A stretch of DNA of 15,980 nucleotides from Actinomycetota bacterium (GCA_009698045.1 WLRE01000019.1:1-15980); one strand, 5' to 3'. Positions 1 to 7,497 are shown, counted from the first letter of the stretch. Notes: generated by a model not told the origin, from the letters alone. Numbers and translations are program-made.

Positions 1-448
1 CTCATTCACAGCTCTTGTAGTTGTGGGCGATCAGAACGGAACTGTCGGCATCGGATACGGCAAGGCTAAGGAAGTTCCTCAAGCAATTGCTAAGGCTGTT
101 GAAGAAGCAAAGAAATCATTCTTCAAGGTGCCACGTATTCTTGGAACAATTCCTCACCCAATCCAAGGTGAAAAGGCTGCCGGCGTTGTTCTTCTTCGCC
201 CAGCATCTCCTGGTACAGGTGTTATCGCTGGCGGTCCAGTACGTGCAGTACTTGAGTGCGCCGGCATCACAGATGTATTGACCAAGTCACTTGGTTCAAA
301 TAACCCAATCAACATGGTGCATGCAACTGCAGCAGCTCTTCGCGCGTTGGAATCTCCAACTGCGATCGCCGCTCGCCGTGGTCTGCCTCTTGAAGATGTC
401 GCACCTGCAGCAATTGCTCGTGCCATGAGCCAAACGGTAGGTGCATAA
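1..448 (+). CDS. rpsE: 30S ribosomal protein S5, 5' end cut off by window
   Basis: This is the C-terminal part of ribosomal protein S5, a small-subunit protein near the decoding site that supports translational accuracy. Reading starts in frame at position 2 (SFTALVVVGDQNG) and gives about 148 residues; full S5 proteins are usually 160-200 or more, so the N-terminal portion lies upstream. The GDQNG..GIGYGKAKEVPQAI segment followed by GTIPHPIQG and the C-terminal GSNNPINMVHAT stretch are characteristic of S5. The TAA stop overlaps the ATG of rpmD by one base (TAATG), so translation is probably coupled. The order S5-L30-L15-SecY is the standard distal spc operon. Identification is secure; the start cannot be seen. 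Confidence 0.97.
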   Translation, partial: SFTALVVVGDQNGTVGIGYGKAKEVPQAIAKAVEEAKKSFFKVPRILGTIPHPIQGEKAAGVVLLRPASPGTGVIAGGPVRAVLECAGITDVLTKSLGSNNPINMVHATAAALRALESPTAIAARRGLPLEDVAPAAIARAMSQTVGA

Positions 449-630
449 TGCCTCGTCTAAAAGTTACTCAACTACGTTCAAAGGTTGGCGGTCGCCCTGA
501 GCACCGTGACACTTTGCGTTCACTAGGTCTAAAAAGAATCGGTGATGTTGTGGTGAAGGAAGATCGTCCCGAGATTCGCGGAATGGTCGTTGCTGTACGC
601 CACCTCGTCAAGGTTGAGGAGGTCGAATAA
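448..630 (+). CDS. rpmD: 50S ribosomal protein L30
   Basis: A 60-residue protein of normal length for bacterial L30, a small large-subunit protein. The N-terminal LKVTQLRSKVGGRPEHRDTL and the following SLGLKRIGD segment are the family signature: a short beta strand, then a helix with the GL.R....V pattern. Its ATG shares one base with the rpsE stop codon, and a GGTAGG sequence inside the end of rpsE can serve as ribosome binding site. The stop is 2 bases before rplO, so the gene sits in one transcript with its neighbours. Confidence 0.96.
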   Translation: MPRLKVTQLRSKVGGRPEHRDTLRSLGLKRIGDVVVKEDRPEIRGMVVAVRHLVKVEEVE

Positions 631-632
631 AA

Positions 633-1073
633 ATGGTTCTCAAGGTTCATCATCTTCGTCCAGCTCCAGGAGCTAAGAAGGCACGTACCCGTAAGGGTCG
701 CGGTGAAGCATCAAAGGGAAAGACTGCAGGTCGTGGCGGTAAGGGAACTCGTGCTCGTAACGTAGTTCGCGCCGGCTTCGAAGGTGGTCAGCTTCCACTT
801 GTTATGCGTCTTCCTAAGCTTCGCGGTTTCAAAAACCCAGAGCGCACCGAATATCAGCCAGTAAACGTTTCAACAATCAATGCTCTCTATCCAAAGGGTG
901 GCACCGTCACCGTTGCGGACTTGATTGCAAAGGGCGCTGTACGCGATGGCTACCCAATCAAGGTTCTTGGCAATGGAGAAATCTCCGTCAAGGTAACCGT
1001 CGAGGCACACGCATTCTCTTCCTCAGCTTCTGAGAAGATTGCGGCTGCAGGCGGATCAGCTAAGAAGCTTTAA
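633..1073 (+). CDS. rplO: 50S ribosomal protein L15
   Basis: A 146-residue L15, a late-assembling large-subunit protein. The N-terminus has the very basic Gly-rich extension (residues about 14-45, with KTAGRGGKGTRARN) that reaches into 23S rRNA. It is followed by GFEGGQLPLVMRLPKLRGF, the most conserved L15 block, and a C-terminal globular half ending in SAKKL. A strong GAGGAGGT ribosome binding site lies inside the end of rpmD, 9-10 bases before the ATG. After the stop come 60 bases containing a hairpin and the secY ribosome binding site. Confidence 0.97.
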   Translation: MVLKVHHLRPAPGAKKARTRKGRGEASKGKTAGRGGKGTRARNVVRAGFEGGQLPLVMRLPKLRGFKNPERTEYQPVNVSTINALYPKGGTVTVADLIAKGAVRDGYPIKVLGNGEISVKVTVEAHAFSSSASEKIAAAGGSAKKL

Positions 1074-1088
1074 AGAAAATTCACCAAA

Positions 1089-1109
1089 ATCTAGGTAGAG
1101 ACCCTAGAT
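1089..1109 (+). promoter_or_regulatory. Hairpin in the rplO-secY gap
   Basis: ATCTAGG (1089-1095) pairs with CCTAGAT (1103-1109) around a 7-base loop, a perfect 7-bp stem. No T-run follows, so it is not a convincing intrinsic terminator. It lies 24 bases upstream of the secY GTG and just before the AGAAGGAGAA ribosome binding site. It might be an RNA processing or partial attenuation site that sets SecY level relative to the ribosomal proteins; that role is inference. Confidence 0.4.
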
Positions 1110-1133
1110 CGTCAAGAATTAGAAGGAGAAAAA

Positions 1134-2429
1134 GTGCTATCAGCATTCGGCAAGGCGTTTAAGACGCCAGATCTACGTCGCAAAATCTTCTTCACCATGG
1201 CGATCATGGGTCTCTTCCGTTTTGGTTCTATCGTCCCTACACCTGGCGTCTCTTACGTCAATGTTCAATCTTGTTTGGATCAAGCAAACAATGGTGGCTT
1301 GTTCGGACTAGTAAACCTCTTCTCTGGTGGCGCACTCTTGCAGTTATCAGTATTCGCACTTGGCATCATGCCTTACATCACCAGCTCAATCATTATTCAA
1401 TTGCTTACCGTTGTAATTCCTCGCTTCGAATCATTGAAGAAGGAAGGGCAATCCGGAAACGCAAAGCTCACCCAATACACCCGTTATTTGACTATTGGTC
1501 TGGCAATCTTGCAATCAACTGGCCTAGTCGCAGTTGCACGCACACCTGGTCGACTATTTAGCGGTTGCGCACTTGCCATCATCCCGGACACTTCATGGTC
1601 TCGTATTCTTACGATGGTTGCAGTTATGACAGCCGGAACTTCTGTCATTATGTGGCTCGGCGAACTCATCACTGATCGTGGTGTCGGTAACGGAATGTCT
1701 ATTCTTATCTTTACCTCAATCGCAGCAGGTTTCCCTACACAGCTCTGGTCTATCAAGCTACAAAAGGGCCTCTTCGCATTCCTCTTCGTATGTGCAGTTG
1801 GAGTTTTGGTAGTTGCCGCAGTCGTCTTTGTTGAGCAGGCTCAACGACGCGTGCCGGTGCAATATGCAAAGCGTCAGGTTGGCCGTCAACAATACGGTGG
1901 CACCAGCACATATATTCCTATTAAGGTCAACCAAGCTGGCGTTATCCCAGTAATTTTTGCCTCCTCCCTTCTCTACATCCCATCACTTATCGTTAACTTC
2001 TCCGGAAGCTCGTCGAAGTGGGCAGTCTGGGTACAGCAGAACCTCGTTAAAGGCGATCACCCTATTTATATTATTTCCTACGCTGCACTCATCATCTTCT
2101 TTACCTACTTCTATGTAGCAATTACCTTCAATCCCGATGAAGTCGCAGAAGATATGAAGAAGTACGGCGGATTTATTCCAGGTATCCGTGCCGGACGACC
2201 AACATCTGAATATTTGCAATATGTCCTCTCTCGCATCACGCTTCCTGGAGCTTTGTATTTGGCCCTAATTGCAGTCATTCCAATTGCTGCGTTGATCCTG
2301 TTCAATGCAACACAGAACTTCCCATTCGGCGGAACCGCGATTCTCATTGTCGTTGGCGTTGGTCTTGATACTGCTAAGCAGATTGAAAGCCAATTGCAGC
2401 AACGTTCATATGAGGGGTTCTTGCGCTAA
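1134..2429 (+). CDS. secY: Protein translocase subunit SecY
   Basis: SecY is the pore-forming subunit of the SecYEG channel that exports unfolded proteins and inserts membrane proteins. The product is 431 residues, a usual length, and hydropathy fits ten membrane spans. Visible landmarks are the plug and TM2-TM3 region (residues about 54-91, GGLFGLVNLFSGGALLQLSVFALGIMPYITSS), LGELITDRGVGNGMSI (175-190), and the cytosolic C4 loop with its PIKVNQAGVIPVIFASS exit (262-278). Start is GTG at 1134, chosen because AGAAGGAGAA lies immediately upstream and the MLSAFGKAFKTPDLRRKI N-terminus is typical. The stop overlaps the adk ATG by one base. It presumably serves export of the secreted proteins encoded later in the window. 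Confidence 0.98.
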   Translation: MLSAFGKAFKTPDLRRKIFFTMAIMGLFRFGSIVPTPGVSYVNVQSCLDQANNGGLFGLVNLFSGGALLQLSVFALGIMPYITSSIIIQLLTVVIPRFESLKKEGQSGNAKLTQYTRYLTIGLAILQSTGLVAVARTPGRLFSGCALAIIPDTSWSRILTMVAVMTAGTSVIMWLGELITDRGVGNGMSILIFTSIAAGFPTQLWSIKLQKGLFAFLFVCAVGVLVVAAVVFVEQAQRRVPVQYAKRQVGRQQYGGTSTYIPIKVNQAGVIPVIFASSLLYIPSLIVNFSGSSSKWAVWVQQNLVKGDHPIYIISYAALIIFFTYFYVAITFNPDEVAEDMKKYGGFIPGIRAGRPTSEYLQYVLSRITLPGALYLALIAVIPIAALILFNATQNFPFGGTAILIVVGVGLDTAKQIESQLQQRSYEGFLR

Positions 2430-3082
2430 TGCGACTCATCCTGGTTGGACCACCAGGTGCTGGTAAGGGAACACAAGCGGTACAGCTCGCAGCCCATTAC
2501 GGCATCCCACACATCTCTACTGGCGATATTTTCCGCCACAATATGAAGAACGAGACTGAACTCGGCAAGCTTGCAAAGTCATACGCTGATGCCGGCAACC
2601 TTGTTCCAGATTCCGTCACCAACGAGATGGTGCGCGATCGCCTGACTCATGACGATGTGAAGAACGGTTTTCTGCTCGATGGTTTCCCGCGCAACGTTGC
2701 TCAAGCAGAGTACTTACGCGAGGTTCTTGCTGATAAGCAGACGCCACTAGATGCAGCTCTCGAATTCTCACTCGAAGAGGCAGAGATTATTGCTCGACTT
2801 TCGGGTCGTCGCACCTGTCGTTCGTGCAGCGCCTCTTTTCATATTCTCTTTGAAAAGCCCGCTGTCGATGGTGTCTGCGATAAGTGCCAAGGCGAGTTGT
2901 ATCAGCGCACTGATGACAGTGAAGAAGTCATCAAGAATCGTCTCGCCGTTTATGCCGAACAGACTCTTCCTATTATTGATTTCTATCGCAGTGAAGGACT
3001 CTTGATCACTATTCCTGCACTCGGCGAAGTCTCTGACATCTTTGATCGCGCAATTACCGCGCTCAGCGCTACTGTCTCCTAA
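2429..3082 (+). CDS. adk: Adenylate kinase, long form with four-Cys LID
   Basis: Adenylate kinase interconverts ATP + AMP and 2 ADP in the cytosol. The 217-residue protein begins with the P-loop GPPGAGKGT (residues 7-15), has the AMP-binding STGD (30-33) and the FLLDGFPRN block (81-89), then GRR (126-128) at the LID start and the YQRTDDSEE segment near 158-166. The LID insertion contains C130-x2-C133 and C150-x2-C153, the tetracysteine zinc site known from Gram-positive adenylate kinases. The long form with LID occurs in Streptomyces, whereas mycobacterial Adk is the short form. ATG shares one base with the secY stop; a GAGGGG sequence inside secY can act as ribosome binding site. Confidence 0.98.
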   Translation: MRLILVGPPGAGKGTQAVQLAAHYGIPHISTGDIFRHNMKNETELGKLAKSYADAGNLVPDSVTNEMVRDRLTHDDVKNGFLLDGFPRNVAQAEYLREVLADKQTPLDAALEFSLEEAEIIARLSGRRTCRSCSASFHILFEKPAVDGVCDKCQGELYQRTDDSEEVIKNRLAVYAEQTLPIIDFYRSEGLLITIPALGEVSDIFDRAITALSATVS

Positions 3083-3092
3083 GCAGACACTT

Positions 3093-3905
3093 ATGGCAAT
3101 CCAGATAAAGACTCTTGATCAACTGAAGTTGATGCGCAAGGCAGGCCTAGTCGTCGGTGAAACGCTAATCCTTATTCGTGAGGCAATTAAAGAGGGCGTC
3201 ACAACGAACGATCTCAATGAGATTGCTGTTAAGAACTTAGCTGCCAATAAAGCGAAACCTAACTTCTTGAATTATCACGGCTATCCAGCGGTTATCTGCG
3301 CATCCGTCAATGACGAGATTGTTCACGGAATTCCTAATGATCGCCCCATTAAGAATGGCGATATCGTCTCTATTGACTTCGGTGCAATTATTGAGGGCTG
3401 GCACGGAGATTCCGCCTTCTCTGCTATTTGTGGAACTGCAGATCCAGAAGATCAAAAGCTGCTCGACGTTTGTGAAGAGTCAATGTGGCAGGGGATTGCT
3501 GCCGGAAAAGTCGGAGCAAAACTCACTGATATTTCGTATGCAATCGAGCAGTACACCAATTCTCAAGGCACCTATGGAATTTTGCGCGAATATGGTGGCC
3601 ATGGAATCGGCACAGAGATGCACCAAGAGCCACACGTGCTCAACTTTGGCCCAGCCGGAATGGGGCCAGAGCTCAAGGCAGGAATGGCGCTTGCTATCGA
3701 ACCCATGATTACCCGAGGCACGCATAAGACTCGAGTTCTAGATGATGAGTGGACTGTTGTCTCTCAAGATGGATCTAGGGGAGCGCACTTTGAACAGAGC
3801 TTTGCCTTGCTTCCGGATGGTAAGCCCTTTGTTTTAACGGCGATTGACGGCGGCAGCGAGAAATTATCTAGATTGGGTATCGAAATTTCCGCCCTTTTGT
3901 CCTAA
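3093..3905 (+). CDS. map: Methionine aminopeptidase, type I
   Basis: The enzyme removes the N-terminal methionine from new proteins. The 270-residue chain shows all five metal ligands of the pita-bread fold: D95 (SIDFGA), D106 (HGDSA), H170 (GGHGIG), E203 (AIEPM) and E234 (HFEQS). H78 (IVHGIP) and H177 (MHQEPH) are the expected substrate-side histidines. I start at ATG 3093, 10 bases after adk; a start 51 bases upstream in frame would lie inside adk and add residues unlike the family. No clear Shine-Dalgarno is present before 3093, so translation is probably coupled to adk. Co-occurrence with adk and secY is standard in actinobacteria and firmicutes. Confidence 0.97.
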   Translation: MAIQIKTLDQLKLMRKAGLVVGETLILIREAIKEGVTTNDLNEIAVKNLAANKAKPNFLNYHGYPAVICASVNDEIVHGIPNDRPIKNGDIVSIDFGAIIEGWHGDSAFSAICGTADPEDQKLLDVCEESMWQGIAAGKVGAKLTDISYAIEQYTNSQGTYGILREYGGHGIGTEMHQEPHVLNFGPAGMGPELKAGMALAIEPMITRGTHKTRVLDDEWTVVSQDGSRGAHFEQSFALLPDGKPFVLTAIDGGSEKLSRLGIEISALLS

Positions 3906-3908
3906 CCT
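3903..3908 (+). promoter_or_regulatory. Possible -10 hexamer for a leaderless transcript of the 3916 gene
   Basis: TAACCT fits the TANNNT form of actinobacterial -10 elements and lies 7 bases before the ATG at 3916. No Shine-Dalgarno sequence precedes that ATG. No good -35 is seen at the expected distance, so confidence is low. Confidence 0.25.
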
Positions 3909-3915
3909 TTTATGC

Positions 3916-5439
3916 ATGAAAAAAGCTCTCACCCTACTTCTCACCTCATTCTTAATTCTTGCTGGACTTTCTAATGTCGCTTCGGCTGCAACACCTAAAG
4001 CTGGATCGGTCTGCACCAAGCCAGGAGCCCGTGCAAGTGATGGAAAAAATTATTTTTTCTGTCAGAAAAAAGGTAAGTCCGGAGTATGGACAGTAGAAGG
4101 AAAAGCTTCAGGTTCAGGAAATGCCGGAAATAAGAGTGGTGGCAATTCAGGACCCCAAGATGGTGCACTTTGTGATGCAAATGGCGCAAAGAACGGTCGA
4201 AGTGCTTCAGGAGTAGAACTTGAATGTCAGAAAGGTGCCGATGGAAAATATGCTTGGCATCCAGCAAGCGGCGGAAGCGGCGGCGGTACTTCTTCGGCAG
4301 CAGCTAACTCACTGGCAGAAGTATTTGGAAAAGATAAATGCTCTGGCACATCTACTGAAATCACTGCCGGAATAATTGATCCGACAAAAGTCTCTTATTT
4401 CTATCCAATGGGCGGGATGCTGACTTCTCACATCACTCCCATCGATCACATTTATGTGTACTTCCCATCTAACTCTGGTCAGTCGATACAGAAACCAGCG
4501 GGAACTTATCTCGCGACTTCTCCAGCGGCCGGAAAAATCATCGCGGTAGAAGACTTTGCGAAGACAAATGGTTACCCCTATGCAGATTACCGAGTTGTGA
4601 TTTCTCACTCTTGCAATCTCTTTAGCGTCTTTATCCACGTAGGAAAACTCACTGGTGCTGCGGCACAAATTGCATCAAAGATTGGTTCAAGTGGATCATG
4701 GGCTGGTTCGATAGCTGTTAAATCTGGCGAAGCAATCGCTGATGATTCAGAGAATCCAAACTTTGACTATTCCCTCTTTGATGGAACGAAGAAATTAAAG
4801 GGATTTGCAAATCTTAAGAGTTACGCCCAAACCGAACAATGGAAGCCCTGGACGGCTGACTTACTAGATTACCTACCCGCCTCACTCAAGAGTTCTTACG
4901 AATCTAAGTTCCTAGCTACTGCTTCGCCAATCGGCGGGAAAATAGATTGGGATAAGAGCGGAACGGCGCAAGGTAACTGGTTTGTTGAAAAAACAAATGG
5001 ATATCGCGGACTTGGAAATCAAGGCGCGGCTTATGACAACCATGGAAAAGTAGCGCGCGGATATTGGGATACTCACTTAGCTATCGCACCTGATGCTGTA
5101 GACCGCAACACAACGATCTTTAGTATCGGTGATTGGGAGGGCTGTCCATGCCAGTTCATTTCGAAAGATTCTTCTATTACCGGCGCATCGATTACCTCAT
5201 CATCAGGAGTTGTGGTTATTGAGTTAACAGAATTCAACTTCCAAAGCCCATCTGGAGCGATGGTCAGTCCATCTGAGCCAACAAAGGGTTATTTGGTTCG
5301 CTCCAGCGGAAGCGTGGTTGGACTACTTGCACTCCAAGTGCAATCTGATGGAAATCTGAAGGTAGAGAAGCTGCCCGGTAAAACTAGTAAATCAGAATTT
5401 ACGGGTTTCAGCTCTGCTGCAAAGCTTTACACGCGCTGA
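3916..5439 (+). CDS. Secreted protein with two Cys-pair modules and a weak M23 peptidase-like region
   Basis: A 507-residue protein with a clear Sec signal peptide: MKKALTLLLTSF..., a hydrophobic core to about residue 18, and likely cleavage after ASA at residue 24. Two similar modules follow, each with two cysteines and a CQK..G...W ending: residues 29-58 (C33, C49) and 83-114 (C86, C104). Gly/Ser-rich linkers separate them. The rest resembles a degenerate M23 (lysostaphin/LytM) fold: H172-x4-D177, a TSPAAGKIIAVE strand (201-212), VVISHSCNLFSVFIHVGKL (227-245), and THLAIAP (386-392) where active enzymes have HLH. The zinc set looks incomplete, so it may be a cell-wall-binding or non-catalytic relative. 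I do not recognise a named family. ATG at 3916 is chosen because it opens the signal peptide. It overlaps the convergent amidohydrolase by 13 bases. Confidence 0.85.
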   Translation: MKKALTLLLTSFLILAGLSNVASAATPKAGSVCTKPGARASDGKNYFFCQKKGKSGVWTVEGKASGSGNAGNKSGGNSGPQDGALCDANGAKNGRSASGVELECQKGADGKYAWHPASGGSGGGTSSAAANSLAEVFGKDKCSGTSTEITAGIIDPTKVSYFYPMGGMLTSHITPIDHIYVYFPSNSGQSIQKPAGTYLATSPAAGKIIAVEDFAKTNGYPYADYRVVISHSCNLFSVFIHVGKLTGAAAQIASKIGSSGSWAGSIAVKSGEAIADDSENPNFDYSLFDGTKKLKGFANLKSYAQTEQWKPWTADLLDYLPASLKSSYESKFLATASPIGGKIDWDKSGTAQGNWFVEKTNGYRGLGNQGAAYDNHGKVARGYWDTHLAIAPDAVDRNTTIFSIGDWEGCPCQFISKDSSITGASITSSSGVVVIELTEFNFQSPSGAMVSPSEPTKGYLVRSSGSVVGLLALQVQSDGNLKVEKLPGKTSKSEFTGFSSAAKLYTR

Positions 5440-6998
5440 TTGAGCCCCGACTTATATACAGAACTAATCTTCACATCGGACGATTTAAAGGGGCTCTTAT
5501 CAAGCACAACAAAATCTGCCTTGAATCCGACCTCTAATTTGCCGATTTCGTTCTCTCGGAAGTTTTGGTAGGCCACGGCCGCTGTGTAAAAAGTAAGCGA
5601 CTCTTCAACGGTTATTGCTTGCTCAGGGTTCCACGGCGCTCCACCACTTGCCCCAAGGCGCGTCACTGGAACAAAGAGTGCTTCAAGTGGGACTTCGCTA
5701 GTAACAGGCCAATCTGAACCAAATGCAATACGTGCACCCGAGTCAACCAAAGTGCGTAGTTGGTACTGCTGATTATTTCTTGCCTCTCCGATGCGGGGGA
5801 GTATGAGTTCTTTATTCATGGGATCTAAATACATCCAGAGTGGCTGCATGTTTGCAATGACACCAAGCGCAGCGATGCGAGGCATATCTTCTGGACTTAT
5901 CAATTGAGCATGCACCAAAACAGGTCTGCGATCCCACGACGAATTGTGGTTCTGCATGTATTCAAAAGCGTCGAGCGCCTGACGAATAGCAGCGTCGCCA
6001 ATTGCGTGAATATGTATTTGGAAGCCACGGGCATCAAACTCTTTAACGGCGGCAAAGAGTTCGGCATCTTCCCAAATCTTTAACCCTGAAAATCCTGGTT
6101 GATCATCATAGGGTTGTAGGAGCGCAGCAGTACCAGATGAGAGTGCACCGTCTCCTAAAAACTTAACGCTCTTGGCATTGACTTGTTCCTTGTATGGCTC
6201 AAATTCCGATACCAAAGATTCAATCTTGGAAAGATTCTTCTTCCACTCACCCGGGTTAGCGAGAAAAGAGATATTCATATCGATAGTTAAATCTCCAGAT
6301 TTAACAGCTGCAAGATATGCCTCAGCCATTCCCTCTTCAAGCCAAGAGTCATTTGCGTAGGTGACACCGGATTTTAAATACTGCTGACAGGCATACTTAA
6401 TTGCTCGTACATCAGATTCAATGGAGTTCTTAGGGGAGTAATCGAGAATCAGTGCGAAGGCTTCAGGTTCACGAAGTGTTCCTTTAGGCGAACCATCTGC
6501 ACGTCGTGCAATGCTGCCACCAGCAGGATCAGTGGTCGCAGAAGTAATGCCTGCAATTTCTAACGCTTTAGAGTTAACCCAGATAGTGTGATGATCGACT
6601 GCGTGGAGTACGACAGGTCGGTCGCTGACAATTTCATCGAGCCAATGTGCATCAAAGTCGCCACCGCTAATAATTGCGGCTTCGTATGCTCCACCAATAA
6701 TCCACGGAGTTTCAGGATTAGCTTGAGCGAAGATGCGTACTGCTTCTTGAATTTCATTAACATTCTGCAGCCCATTAACCTTCGGTCCCGCTGCTTCACG
6801 TCCAGCAAAAATTGGATGTGCGTGACCATCACCGAATGAGGGCATGAGAAATGATTCACCGAGATCAATAACCTCATCCGCGCTTTGATAAAGGGCATCG
6901 TCACCCACAGCGATGATTCGCCCATCTTCAATAAGCAGCCCCTGGAAGAGCCCACGCCCCGGGCTCCACGCTTGACCACCTCTGAAAATCTGCCTCAT
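5427..6998 (-). CDS. YtcJ-type amidohydrolase (amidohydrolase family 3)
   Basis: A 523-residue metal-dependent hydrolase of the amidohydrolase superfamily, closest in motifs to YtcJ / N-substituted formamide deformylase-like proteins. Metal-site elements are GHAHP (H59, H61), K279 in VKFLGDGALSSGTAAL, HIHAIGD (H329, H331), LVHAQ (H363) and FGSDWPV (D429). The LHAVDHHTIWVNSKAL block (131-146) is typical of the YtcJ group. N- and C-terminal beta strands form the usual small composite domain, ending with ADFVVLDKSPF. There is no signal peptide, so it acts in the cytosol; the substrate (an amide or cyclic amide) cannot be told. It is transcribed against the surrounding ribosomal genes. No Shine-Dalgarno is seen; TAGAGT lies 6 bases before ATG, suggesting a leaderless mRNA. 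Confidence 0.93.
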   Translation of the reverse strand: MRQIFRGGQAWSPGRGLFQGLLIEDGRIIAVGDDALYQSADEVIDLGESFLMPSFGDGHAHPIFAGREAAGPKVNGLQNVNEIQEAVRIFAQANPETPWIIGGAYEAAIISGGDFDAHWLDEIVSDRPVVLHAVDHHTIWVNSKALEIAGITSATTDPAGGSIARRADGSPKGTLREPEAFALILDYSPKNSIESDVRAIKYACQQYLKSGVTYANDSWLEEGMAEAYLAAVKSGDLTIDMNISFLANPGEWKKNLSKIESLVSEFEPYKEQVNAKSVKFLGDGALSSGTAALLQPYDDQPGFSGLKIWEDAELFAAVKEFDARGFQIHIHAIGDAAIRQALDAFEYMQNHNSSWDRRPVLVHAQLISPEDMPRIAALGVIANMQPLWMYLDPMNKELILPRIGEARNNQQYQLRTLVDSGARIAFGSDWPVTSEVPLEALFVPVTRLGASGGAPWNPEQAITVEESLTFYTAAVAYQNFRENEIGKLEVGFKADFVVLDKSPFKSSDVKISSVYKSGLNQRV

Positions 6999-7004
6999 AT
7001 GGCC

Positions 7005-7010
7005 ACTCTA
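7005..7010 (-). promoter_or_regulatory. Possible -10 hexamer for the amidohydrolase gene
   Basis: On the - strand TAGAGT (TANNNT pattern) ends 6 bases before the ATG at 6998, a spacing that would put transcription start at or next to the start codon. The position where a -35 would lie falls inside the palindrome at 7029-7052. Confidence 0.35.
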
Positions 7011-7028
7011 TTCGCCCATTTTCCGGAT

Positions 7029-7052
7029 ATCGGGGGTATAAGTACCCCCGAT
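7029..7052. promoter_or_regulatory. Perfect 10-bp palindrome between divergent genes
   Basis: ATCGGGGGTA (7029-7038) and TACCCCCGAT (7043-7052) are exact reverse complements around TAAG. The site sits in the 148-base divergent gap between the amidohydrolase and infA, about where the -35 of the amidohydrolase would be. On the + strand a T-rich tail (TTCGCCTTTTT) follows, so a terminator-like RNA hairpin is also possible, but no upstream + strand gene obviously needs one here, because the amidohydrolase occupies the left side in the opposite sense. An operator for a dimeric regulator is my preferred reading, by inference. Confidence 0.5.
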
Positions 7053-7087
7053 TTCGCCTTTTTCGGGCCTCGCCTTAGACTAACCCT

Positions 7088-7105
7088 CTGCCCAGAAGTG
7101 GGCGG
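7088..7105 (+). promoter_or_regulatory. Hairpin in the infA 5' region
   Basis: CTGCCCA (7088-7094) pairs with TGGGCGG (7099-7105) around the tetraloop-sized GAAG, with one T-G wobble. It lies 41 bases upstream of the infA TTG. It would be in the leader of a transcript starting near 7081-7087; TAGACT at 7076-7081 is a weak -10 candidate. No T-run follows. Confidence 0.3.
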
Positions 7106-7146
7106 CAACTCTTGTTAATCGCTTGAAATAGAGAAGTAGGTAACGC

Positions 7147-7368
7147 TTGGCCAAGAAAGACGGAGCTATCGAAATCGAAGGCACCGTTGCTGAAGCTTTG
7201 CCGAACGCAATGTTTCGAGTGACATTAACAAATGGACATGTAGTGCTTGCACATATCAGCGGCAAGATGCGACAGAACTATATTCGCATCCTTCCTGAAG
7301 ATCGTGTGATCATTGAACTCAGTCCATATGACCTCACCCGAGGTCGAATTATCTATCGTTACAAGTAA
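7147..7368 (+). CDS. infA: Translation initiation factor IF-1
   Basis: IF-1 binds the ribosomal A site during initiation. The 73-residue protein is a single S1/OB-fold: AKKDGAIEIEGTVAEALPNAMF at the start, then LTNGHVVLAHISGKMRQNYIRI, and the signature ELSPYDLTRGRIIYRYK at the end. The start codon is TTG at 7147; no ATG or GTG in frame gives the conserved AKKDG N-terminus. The preceding AGTAGGT is a modest ribosome binding site. TTG plus a weak site suggests deliberately low initiation. It begins the second ribosomal block and is 15 bases from rpmJ. It is separated from map by a secreted protein gene and an opposing amidohydrolase gene, so it must have its own promoter. Confidence 0.97.
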   Translation: MAKKDGAIEIEGTVAEALPNAMFRVTLTNGHVVLAHISGKMRQNYIRILPEDRVIIELSPYDLTRGRIIYRYK

Positions 7369-7383
7369 TAAAGGGAGTAAGTC

Positions 7384-7497
7384 GTGAAGGTAAAGCCAAG
7401 CGTTAAGAAGATCTGCGACAAGTGCAAAGTCATTCGTCGTAATGGTCGCGTCATGGTTATTTGCGACAACCTCCGCCACAAGCAACGCCAGGGTTAA
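7384..7497 (+). CDS. rpmJ: 50S ribosomal protein L36
   Basis: A 37-residue L36 of canonical length: MKVKPSVKKICDKCKVIRRN and then GRVMVICDNLRHKQRQG. The zinc ribbon is intact (C11, C14, C27, H32), so this is the zinc-binding (C+) type. It starts with GTG at 7384, preceded by AAGGGAG. It follows infA closely as in most bacteria and belongs to the same transcript. A 136-base non-coding stretch separates it from rpsM. Confidence 0.97.
   Translation: MKVKPSVKKICDKCKVIRRNGRVMVICDNLRHKQRQG

Noticed and set aside
154..426. Antisense open frame across rpsE
   Set aside because: It is a shadow of the conserved rpsE frame with no ribosome binding site or recognisable domain. The same applies to antisense frames in secY, map, the amidohydrolase and rpsM.
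3042..3092. Upstream in-frame ATG for map, overlapping adk
   Set aside because: The added 17 residues are encoded within adk and do not resemble the family N-terminus, which begins at 3093 (MAIQIKTLDQLKLMRKAG).
3844..3915. Upstream in-frame ATG for the secreted protein gene
   Set aside because: It would put 24 residues encoded inside map ahead of a textbook signal peptide starting at 3916.
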